From NCBI GenBank assembly GCA_014360565.1, contig JACIXH010000012.1, forward strand, positions 1 to 47,026: a DNA stretch of 47,026 bases, in the 5' to 3' direction. Positions 40,277-47,026 of this stretch are shown piece after piece. Under the pieces are notes generated by a model. That model made no database searches, was not told where the DNA came from, and saw nothing but the letters and a program-made list of their open reading frames with translations. Positions within the stretch are counted from its first letter, which is position 1; the number at the start of each line of letters is the position of its first letter. This DNA comes from Nocardia sp. (GTDB taxonomy: Bacteria; Actinomycetota; Actinomycetes; Mycobacteriales; Mycobacteriaceae). The translations under genes were made by a program, and so were the position numbers.

Positions 40277-42200
40277 CGGTACGCGGATCGACGACTCTGA
40301 TCAGTGCCCGGATGTCGGCTTCGATCGCGCGGAACAGGACGTAGGAACCCAGGAAGGCTACGACGCTGCCGAGGTAGACGACGCGCAGCGAGACCAGGGT
40401 CGGTAGTAGATCCTCGGTGGGGAGCAAGGTGATGGCGACCATCGCGATCAGTGGGATGGACGCGGCGACCGCCAGGTACCAGCCGCAGCGCTGTAGCAGG
40501 CCGCGCAGCGCTGCGGCATCGGCGCCGAACAGGTGGCCTTGCTGCGCGACGATCGGGTACACGCAGCGGAGCATGTAGAAGGTGATGAGGAAGAACGAGT
40601 AGGTCACCGCTACGGCGCAACCGATGGTGTTCGACAGCAGGAACTGTGCGGTGGTGCGGATCTCCAGGTGACCGGTGCTGACCCGCACCGTGGCGGGCAG
40701 GATCGCGGCCGAGGTGAGCCAGAACAGCGCGGCGACAACAACCGCGCGGTCGCCGAGGAGCAGCGATTGCCGTCCGGCTGACCTCAGATCGTCGGTACGC
40801 ACAGGCCTGCCTGCCCGCAGCGCGCGTGGAACCGTGATCGCGTGGCGGGACAGGAAGACCATGATCACCGTGCCGAGCGCGAAGGACATCACGTTGGTGA
40901 CCACCGAGACGATGTGCAGCGCTTCGCGGGCCACCGGCTCCAGCCGCTGCACCAGCAGGCCGGAGTTCTGCCAGGTCTTGTAGCGGATGGCGAGCACGTT
41001 GGGTACGGCGATCGCCAGCGACATCAGCGGAATCATGAAGGGTTGCAGGAGGATTCGATAGGAACCGGCGGGTGGGTCGACCAGATTTCTGCCGCGCGGG
41101 TCGAGGCACAGATCGAATTGTTCGGCGAGCACGGTGCCGTCGGGCCAGCGATCTGTTCGATCGGGTTCCAAGCAGCGCAGCAACACTCGACGCAGCGTGG
41201 GCGCGCAGTCAGCCGGGAGTTGTTGCAGGGCAACGATACTCACGCCGCTGCGCCGGGAGGCGAGCATGGCGTCCAGTCTCGGTCCATCGCCCCAGGCGGG
41301 ATCGTCGGCGCCGGTGTCGTCGAACGGCTTCGTGCCGGTGAGCAGTTCCCACAGCAGCACACCGAGTGAGAACAGGTCGGAGCGTGCCTCCAGGTCGGCG
41401 GCGCTGCGGTCGTGTCCGGGATGGCTGGCCTCGAGCTGCTCGGGTGACATGTAGGCGAGCGACCCGCCGAAATACGACAGTGGGCTGGTGCCGTCGGTTT
41501 CGCTGAAGCTGATGTTGAAATCGGCGAGCTTCGGCACGCCCTCGGCGGTGAGCAGCACATTCGCCGGTTTCACATCACGGTGCAGAACACCACGATCCGC
41601 CGCGTGATCCAGCGCCGACGCCAGGCGACGGCCCAGCCAGGCCACGGTGTCGGGCCAGCTGAGGTCGGCGATCTCGGCGCGCACGCTCGAATCGGCCGGC
41701 CGGATCTCGCCCTTCTCCGCCATCGCCGCGTCGATCGCGTCGAGCAGAAGCCGGCCGGTGCGGTCGGCGGGTGGGGTCGCGCGGACCCAGCGCAGCACGC
41801 CGAGCAGCGTGCCGCCGGGCAAGAACTGCATGTACAGCAGTCGCACGCCGGGTGCTCCGTCCTCCGGTGGGTCGAGCACGAGTTGATCGAAGACGCGCAC
41901 GATGTAGGCGTGGTCGAGCTGGGCCAGCGTTTGCGGTTCGGTGCCGCTGTCGGCGGAGATCTTCACCGCGACCAGACGCTGCATCGAGCGTTGCCGGGCG
42001 AGGAAGACCCGGGCGAACGCGCCCGCACCGAGCTCGGTCAACAGCTCGAAATCGCCGATTCGCGCGTCCACCTCGAAACGGTCGAGCTCGCGACGATCGG
42101 CGGGGTGCATGGTGGCGGTGCGGTCGAGCGAGGGGCGGGTCGCCTCGGTGATGGCTGAGCTCACGGCGGGGGATACGGATGGGGGCACACGCGGGTTCAT
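40230..42200 (-). CDS. Membrane-fused Ser/Thr protein kinase (second of tandem pair)
   Basis: A 656-residue protein. The kinase domain covers about 48-370: P-loop GAGAFARVFLA, VAVKIS with the ATP-binding Lys80, VLHRDVKPANVLLT, and DFN in LADFNISF where most kinases have DFG, then YMSPEQ in the activation segment. Between the lobes is a long insert (WVRATPPADRTGRLLLDAID). The C-terminal 290 residues carry about six membrane helices, including IPLMSLAIAVPNVLAI and MSFALGTVIMVFLSR. It is the paralogue of the kinase at 42213 but lacks that protein's N-terminal domain. It starts 13 bases after the paralogue's stop. The signal and targets are unknown. Confidence 0.9.
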   Translation of the reverse strand: MNPRVPPSVSPAVSSAITEATRPSLDRTATMHPADRRELDRFEVDARIGDFELLTELGAGAFARVFLARQRSMQRLVAVKISADSGTEPQTLAQLDHAYIVRVFDQLVLDPPEDGAPGVRLLYMQFLPGGTLLGVLRWVRATPPADRTGRLLLDAIDAAMAEKGEIRPADSSVRAEIADLSWPDTVAWLGRRLASALDHAADRGVLHRDVKPANVLLTAEGVPKLADFNISFSETDGTSPLSYFGGSLAYMSPEQLEASHPGHDRSAADLEARSDLFSLGVLLWELLTGTKPFDDTGADDPAWGDGPRLDAMLASRRSGVSIVALQQLPADCAPTLRRVLLRCLEPDRTDRWPDGTVLAEQFDLCLDPRGRNLVDPPAGSYRILLQPFMIPLMSLAIAVPNVLAIRYKTWQNSGLLVQRLEPVAREALHIVSVVTNVMSFALGTVIMVFLSRHAITVPRALRAGRPVRTDDLRSAGRQSLLLGDRAVVVAALFWLTSAAILPATVRVSTGHLEIRTTAQFLLSNTIGCAVAVTYSFFLITFYMLRCVYPIVAQQGHLFGADAAALRGLLQRCGWYLAVAASIPLIAMVAITLLPTEDLLPTLVSLRVVYLGSVVAFLGSYVLFRAIEADIRALIRVVDPRTVTAARRATRARRSRY

Positions 42201-42212
42201 CCGCGCCCGCGT

Positions 42213-44615
42213 TCAGCTGACTACGCGTTCCAAAGCTTTCAGATCGGCTTCGAGGGCCCGGAACAGCAGGTAAGAGGCAATGAAGGCGAAGATGCCGCCG
42301 ACACAGAGGACGCGAACGGCGACGATCACGGCGGGAATATCGCCGGGCGGGAGGAAGGTCACCCCCGCCACCGCGAGCAGCGGGACAGAGGCGGCCACGG
42401 CGAGGTACCAGGTGCAGCGGCGGCTCAGCGCGCGCAGCCAGGCGCTGTCGTCGGCGCTGATCTCGCCGTGGCGCAGGAAGATCGGGTAGATACACCGGAC
42501 CAGGTAGTACGTCACGAGGAAGAACGGGTAGGCCACCGCTATCGCGCCACAGACCAGCAGTGACGCGAGGAAGTGGACGACCGCACGGCCGGGGACATCA
42601 CCTGCGGCCCACTGCAGGGCGATGGGGAAGGTGAGTCCGGAGATCGCCCAGAGCGAGAACGCCACGATCACCACTCGGTCGCCGAGGCGCAGCGTGTCGC
42701 GTCTGGTGCGGCGCAGGATCTCCGGGTCGTAGCGGCGGCCGTGGCGAAGACCACGCGGTACGGACAGGACGAAACGGGCGAGGTAGATGAGCACCGCGGC
42801 GCCCAACGGGAAGAAGACCAGGTTCACGCCCGCGGTGATCACGACGAACGATTGCTGGGCGCTCTCGCTGAGCCTGCTCACCACCAGACTCTGGTTGTGC
42901 TGGATGTTGTACCAGGACGCGAGGCCGTTCGGGATGCCGATCGCCAGCACGAGCACCAGCAACGGCCACTGACGCCACGTCATCCGCCAGCTGTGCGGCG
43001 GCGGGTCGACGAGGTCGCGGGCGCGCGCATCCAAGCACAGGTCGAACTGCTTGGCCAGCACGCCACCGTCGGCCCAGCGACGCGACCGATCCGGGTCGAG
43101 GCAGGTCAGCAGCACCCGGCGCAGCGCTACGGGACAGTGCGCGGGGACCCGATCCAGCGCGGCCGGGTCGACGCCGCTCGTGCGCCGTTCGAGCATCGTT
43201 TCGAGGGTCGTCTCGTCGCCGCTGCCCGCGGCTTCGGCGGTGCTGTCGTCGAACGGTTTCGCACCCGTCAACAACTCCCACAGGACTACGCCGAGCGAGT
43301 AGATGTCGGCGCGGGTGTCGAGGTCGGCGGCGCTGCGTCCCAGCCCTGGGTGACAGGCTTCGAGCTGCTCGGGCGACATGTAGGCCAGCGACCCGCCGAA
43401 GTAGGCGACAGGGTTGGTGCCCGCGACAGCGCGGCTGAAGCTGATGTTGAAGTCGGCGAGCTTGGGTACGCCTTCTGCGGTGAGCAGGACATTGGCCGGT
43501 TTCACGTCGCGATGCAGCACACCGTGCGAGGACGCGTAGTCCAGCGCCTCGGCCAGCCGCCTGCCCAGCCACGCCACCGTTTCCGGCCAGCTCAGCGCGG
43601 CGATCTCGGTCCGCACGCTCGAATCGGTCGGGCGGATCTCGCCCTTCTCCTCCATGGCCGCGTCCACCGCATCGAGCAGGAGTTTGCCGCTGCGCTCGGC
43701 GGGTGGGGTCGCGCGCACCCAGCGCAGCAGACCCAGCAGGGTGCCGCCGGGCAGGAACTGCATGTAGAGCAGGCGCAGGCGACGCGAATCGGAGGCGGCC
43801 GTGCCGGTGTCGAGCAGCTGCTGGTCGAACACGCGCACGATGTAGTCGTGGTCGAGCTGGGCCAGTGTCTGTGGCTCGGTGCCACGGTCGGCGGAGATCT
43901 TCACCGCCACCAGGCGCTGCATCGAGGTCTGCCGTGCCAGGAACACGCGGGCGAACGCGCCGGAACCGAGTCCGGTGAGCAGCTCGAAATCGCCGATGCG
44001 CTGACCGATCTCGATCCGGTCGAGCGGCTCGAACGCTCCCGGCCCCGAATGGGCGGCCGTCGCGGCCGAGGTCGCGGTCGCGGTCGCGGTGAAGTCGAGC
44101 TGCGGGCTGGTCATCTGGGTATTACGAATCGAGTTCGGGGAGTGGTTCACCGTCGCGTCGAAATCGTCGGCCCGGTGGGTGCTCTGATCGAGTTCGTCGG
44201 TGTTGAGCAGGCCGCGCAGACTGGCCGCCTGGTCGGGATATTCGCGCAGGCACTCGCGCGGATCGACGCGCTCGCCGCTGTGTCTGCGGATGACGAATTC
44301 CTCGAACACCAACCCGGCGGGCAACGTCGACCGGTCGAGCTCGGGGAACTCGTCGCAGTAGTGGATCAGCCGCTTACGGGTGATGCCGGCGGCCGCGTGA
44401 TGCAGCCAGCGATGGCGCAGGTCGACCCGGATCAGTTCGTGCAGCGCCTGCGCGCGCAGGGTGGCCGCGTCGGGAAGGAACTCGGCGATTTCGGGCGGGC
44501 GCTCGGGTGCGGTACCCCACGCGGCCGCGAACGCCTCGACCATGTCGGCACGCACATTCGTGGCCCGACCGGGGGTTGCGTCGGGTTGTTCCCCGCTTCC
44601 GGTGTTATCGCTCAT
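42213..44615 (-). CDS. Membrane-fused Ser/Thr protein kinase with planctomycete-like N-terminal domain
   Basis: An 800-residue protein. Residues about 25-140 form a helical domain (LHELIRVDLRHRWLHHA, HYCDEFPELDRS, VFEEFVIRRHSGERVDPREC) very like the N-terminus of planctomycete-type kinases. The kinase domain follows (about 208-500): GSGAFARV at 216-223, Lys239, HRD 368-370, DFN 388-390 in place of DFG, and SPEQ near 415. About six membrane helices fill the last 280 residues, ending in SYLLFRALEADLKALERVVS. It is co-transcribed with the paralogous kinase downstream. ATG 44615 (MSDNTGSGEQ) is preceded by a TTG that could also serve as start. Confidence 0.9.
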   Translation of the reverse strand: MSDNTGSGEQPDATPGRATNVRADMVEAFAAAWGTAPERPPEIAEFLPDAATLRAQALHELIRVDLRHRWLHHAAAGITRKRLIHYCDEFPELDRSTLPAGLVFEEFVIRRHSGERVDPRECLREYPDQAASLRGLLNTDELDQSTHRADDFDATVNHSPNSIRNTQMTSPQLDFTATATATSAATAAHSGPGAFEPLDRIEIGQRIGDFELLTGLGSGAFARVFLARQTSMQRLVAVKISADRGTEPQTLAQLDHDYIVRVFDQQLLDTGTAASDSRRLRLLYMQFLPGGTLLGLLRWVRATPPAERSGKLLLDAVDAAMEEKGEIRPTDSSVRTEIAALSWPETVAWLGRRLAEALDYASSHGVLHRDVKPANVLLTAEGVPKLADFNISFSRAVAGTNPVAYFGGSLAYMSPEQLEACHPGLGRSAADLDTRADIYSLGVVLWELLTGAKPFDDSTAEAAGSGDETTLETMLERRTSGVDPAALDRVPAHCPVALRRVLLTCLDPDRSRRWADGGVLAKQFDLCLDARARDLVDPPPHSWRMTWRQWPLLVLVLAIGIPNGLASWYNIQHNQSLVVSRLSESAQQSFVVITAGVNLVFFPLGAAVLIYLARFVLSVPRGLRHGRRYDPEILRRTRRDTLRLGDRVVIVAFSLWAISGLTFPIALQWAAGDVPGRAVVHFLASLLVCGAIAVAYPFFLVTYYLVRCIYPIFLRHGEISADDSAWLRALSRRCTWYLAVAASVPLLAVAGVTFLPPGDIPAVIVAVRVLCVGGIFAFIASYLLFRALEADLKALERVVS

Positions 44616-44768
44616 CAACCGACCTAAAGGGGTTCGCGCGGATCGGTGCGAAATTCATTCCGCCACACCCGCCGCCATCGCCGGAGAGCCGTACTTGAAA
44701 TGATAACTTGCGCCTCTAGAGCTGATCACCCGATTCTCGACGACCGTGCGACGGGGGCGAATCCGCAG

Positions 44769-46190
44769 ATGAACGAAGACCTCACAGCGGTGGCATGGGA
44801 GTCCGTCGACGACGACGGCGCGACGGACGCTGAGGTGACGATGGATTCCGCCCGTCCGCCCGCCGACGAATACCCCATCGGCGGCCCCGCGGCAGCGCTG
44901 GCCGCCCGGGTCCGCGCAGGCACCATCACCCCCGCCGACGTCACCGCCGACGCGCTCGCCCGCATCGCCTCCGAGAATCGCAAGATCAACGCGTTCACGG
45001 TGGTTCGAGCCGAGAAGGCACGGGCCGAAGCGCGAGAACTGGCCGCCAGACTCGACCTCGACGAGCTGCCGCTGGCCGGTGTGCCGGTGGCGGTGAAGCA
45101 GAACATCGCCGTGGCGGGGGAGGCGATCCGCGTCGGTTCGGCGGCGACGTCGGCCGAACCGGCGAGCGTCGATCACCCGGTGGTGGCCAGGTTGCGGGCC
45201 GCGGGCGCCATCGTTGTCGGGTTGACGGCCATGCCCGAGCTCGGGATGTGGGCCAGTACCGACTCCGATGGCTGCGTCACCCGCAATCCACGCGATGTCG
45301 GCCGATCACCCGGCGGATCCTCGGGTGGCGCGGCCGCCGCGGTGGCCGCCGGGCTCGTCCCGATCGCGCACGGCAACGATGGGCTCGGCTCGATTCGGGT
45401 GCCCGCCGCGGCCTGCGGAGTCTTCGGAATCAAGCCGGGCAGACACGTGGTTCCGGCGCAGATCGGCGCGGATTCCTGGGCCGGACTGGCCGAGAACGGC
45501 GTCCTCGCGACGACGGTGTCGGACGCGGCGCTGGCGCTGTCGGTCCTGGCAGGCCGCTCCGATCTGGCCGAACTCCGCAAGCCACAGCGACTACGCATCG
45601 GGCTGGCCGTGGCTCCGCCGTCGCGGCTCGTCCGAATGGATCGGCACTGGACGGCGGCGGCACGCACCGCGGGTGCGCGCGCGGCGGTGGCCGGGCACGA
45701 GGTGCAGCCGGTCGAACTGCCCTACGGCGACGCCGCGTTGCTGATGCTGCTGCGCTGGCCCAGCGCGGGTCTGGCCGACGCCGACGCCCTCCCGAATCCC
45801 GATCTGCTCCAACAACGCACGCGTCGCCACCTGGCGATCGGCAGAGTGATCCGGCGTCTGGGCCTGGTCCGCCCCAGCCAGATCGACCGCACCGAAGCGA
45901 GACTGCTCGAATTCTTCGAGGACTTCGACGTGGTGATCACTCCGACGCTCGCCGCGCCGCCGCCCAAGGCCCGGCAGTGGAGTGGACGCGGTTGGGCCGC
46001 GAACGTGGTGTCGTCGGTGCGCTACGTACCGTTCACCGGGCTGTGGAATCTGCTCGGCTGGCCCGCGGCATCACTACCGATGGGGACCCATCCCGATGCG
46101 CACACGCCGCTGGCGGTGCAACTCGTCGGCCCACCGGGCAGCGAGGCCACCTTGCTCGGCCTCGCTGCCCAACTGGAACTGTCGAACTAG
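44769..46190 (+). CDS. Amidase (amidase signature family)
   Basis: A 473-residue enzyme with the Ser-cisSer-Lys triad: Lys in VPVAVKQNIAV, the Gly/Ser-rich SPGGSSGGAAAAVAAGLVP, and the nucleophile Ser in the GNDGLGSIRVPAA block. The N-terminus, before PADEYPIGGPAAALAARVRA, is acidic and variable. Family members hydrolyse small amides or the glutamine of GatCAB-like complexes; no gatC or gatB is nearby, so a free-standing amidase is likely. ATG 44769 is chosen; upstream in-frame ATGs (44646, 44700) give unlikely N-termini. The stop TAG sits in CTAG, where the convergent LysR gene also ends. Confidence 0.88.
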   Translation: MNEDLTAVAWESVDDDGATDAEVTMDSARPPADEYPIGGPAAALAARVRAGTITPADVTADALARIASENRKINAFTVVRAEKARAEARELAARLDLDELPLAGVPVAVKQNIAVAGEAIRVGSAATSAEPASVDHPVVARLRAAGAIVVGLTAMPELGMWASTDSDGCVTRNPRDVGRSPGGSSGGAAAAVAAGLVPIAHGNDGLGSIRVPAAACGVFGIKPGRHVVPAQIGADSWAGLAENGVLATTVSDAALALSVLAGRSDLAELRKPQRLRIGLAVAPPSRLVRMDRHWTAAARTAGARAAVAGHEVQPVELPYGDAALLMLLRWPSAGLADADALPNPDLLQQRTRRHLAIGRVIRRLGLVRPSQIDRTEARLLEFFEDFDVVITPTLAAPPPKARQWSGRGWAANVVSSVRYVPFTGLWNLLGWPAASLPMGTHPDAHTPLAVQLVGPPGSEATLLGLAAQLELSN

Positions 46191-47026
46191 ACCGCGATCG
46201 CCTGCGGTTGCGGCGTCGTCTCGGCGAAACCGCCGTCCACGGCGCGGCCGGCGAATTCCAGAATGGTCGGGCGCGTGTCGTCGGCCCGCCACGCCACCGC
46301 CAGCTCACACGGGGTGAGGCCGCTGACCGGACGTGCGGTCAGGCCGGGCCAGCGGAACATCGGCACATTGTTCTCGGCCAGCAGGCACACGCCGAGCCCG
46401 AGGCTCACGGCCTCCAGCTTGTCTTCGGGGGTGGCCGCCTCAGCGCCGATCTTGGCCGCCTTGCCGCCCCGAGCGTCGTTGCCGAGCCAGAAGTCGCGCA
46501 CCGCGCCCGCCTCGGTGGGCAGCGCGACGAAGGGCTCGTCGAGCAGGTCGGCGAATTCGATGCTGTCCTGTTCGGCCAGCGGGTGCGTCTCGGGCAGCAG
46601 CACCCAGCGTGGCTCGGTGCGCAGCACCTGCCAGCGGTACCGGTTGGGGTCGGGCAGCGGCAGCCACACCAGGGAGAGATCGGCCTGTCGCCCGGCCAGG
46701 CCACTGGACGGGTCGTTCCAGGACGCGGCGTGCAGGGCCAGACGATGACCGCTGGCGCTCTCCAGGTCGTTGAGCAGACCGCGGCCGAGCGCGGACTGGA
46801 TCCCGACGCGCAGCACCTCGCCTGCTTCCTGGAGGGACACGTTGGTCACCTCCCACAGCTCGAGGATCTTGCGTGCGCCTTCGAGCAGTTCCTTACCGGC
46901 GACGGTCAGGGCGACACTGCGTTGGTTGCGGTCGAACAGGACCACGTCGAGCTGGCGTTCGAGCTGGCGGATCTGGCGTGACAACGTCGGCTGAGCGATA
47001 TGCAGCCGCTGTGCGGCGTTGGTGAA
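46187..47026 (-). CDS. LysR-family transcriptional regulator (5' end outside window)
   Basis: About 279 residues are visible, entering the window inside the helix-turn-helix: FTNAAQRLHIAQPTLSRQIR, then QLERQLDVVLFDR, which is the LysR recognition region. The effector domain follows from about residue 90 with GRGLLNDLESASGHRLALHA, LLPETHPLAEQDSIEFADLL and GLGVCLLAENNVPMF. The C-terminus is unusually short after that. Only the first 15-20 residues are missing, beyond base 47026. LysR genes usually control a divergent neighbour, which would lie outside this window, rather than the convergent amidase. Confidence 0.9.
   Translation of the reverse strand, partial: FTNAAQRLHIAQPTLSRQIRQLERQLDVVLFDRNQRSVALTVAGKELLEGARKILELWEVTNVSLQEAGEVLRVGIQSALGRGLLNDLESASGHRLALHAASWNDPSSGLAGRQADLSLVWLPLPDPNRYRWQVLRTEPRWVLLPETHPLAEQDSIEFADLLDEPFVALPTEAGAVRDFWLGNDARGGKAAKIGAEAATPEDKLEAVSLGLGVCLLAENNVPMFRWPGLTARPVSGLTPCELAVAWRADDTRPTILEFAGRAVDGGFAETTPQPQAIAV

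Noticed and set aside
42573..44627. A 684-codon open frame on the plus strand opposite the kinase
   Set aside because: Same antisense shadow effect; Gly/Arg/Gln/His-rich with no domain, and the minus strand is a clear kinase.
1..47026. CRISPR array, insertion sequences or a replication origin
   Set aside because: No regularly spaced repeats, transposase frames or terminal inverted repeats were seen, and the DnaA-box-like cluster is not accompanied by dnaA, dnaN or an AT-rich unwinding region.

Overview
The window is a chromosomal segment of a high-GC mycolic-acid actinomycete, most likely Nocardia or a close Rhodococcus-like relative. I infer this from the GC-rich third codon positions, frequent GTG starts, leaderless promoters, a SAM-IV riboswitch (known from Actinomycetales), and two blocks whose order matches Mycobacterium: tad pilus - helicase - cspA - topA - holB, and ppa - dacB - zincin - tilS - hpt. 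No plasmid, prophage, insertion sequence or CRISPR signal was seen.

Region by region: 1-3122 is the 3' part of a Tad/Flp pilus operon (tadA end, tadB, tadC, DUF4244 pilin, two TadE-like proteins). A DEAD/DEAH-DUF1998 helicase (-) and cspA (+) diverge from a 435-bp leader region, followed by topA and holB. A tRNA-Thr(CGT) at 11587 opens a gene-poor stretch to about 12.9 kb with only two small candidate genes. 12.9-16.1 kb holds an ArsR-type regulator with a secreted/membrane hydrolase, and an alpha/beta hydrolase broken by an amber codon. 16.3-22.8 kb holds DUF2752 and the most interesting locus: MarR - giant membrane NRPS (A-T-TM-C1-TM-C2-TM-C3, 1303 aa) - M1 metallopeptidase on the minus strand. 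This is the architecture of epsilon-poly-L-lysine synthetase (Pls), and my manual reading of its A-domain code is lysine-like.

22.8-34.4 kb: a decayed gene, a SAM-IV riboswitch driving a SufS/CsdA-like PLP enzyme, an excalibur protein, flavin reductase, YbaK, enoyl-CoA hydratase, a MarR - MFS - histidine kinase - response regulator run, a decayed peptidase remnant, a class-C-like serine hydrolase lipoprotein, and a tiny Tyr/Trp-rich secreted protein. 34.4-39.3 kb is the conserved ppa/dacB/zincin/tilS/hpt block, in which tilS carries an in-frame amber codon. 39.4-47.0 kb: AraC/GyrI regulator, two tandem membrane-fused Ser/Thr kinases of planctomycete-like type with DFN instead of DFG, an amidase, and a truncated LysR regulator.

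All product calls come from reading translated sequence and recalled family motifs; no database search was run.
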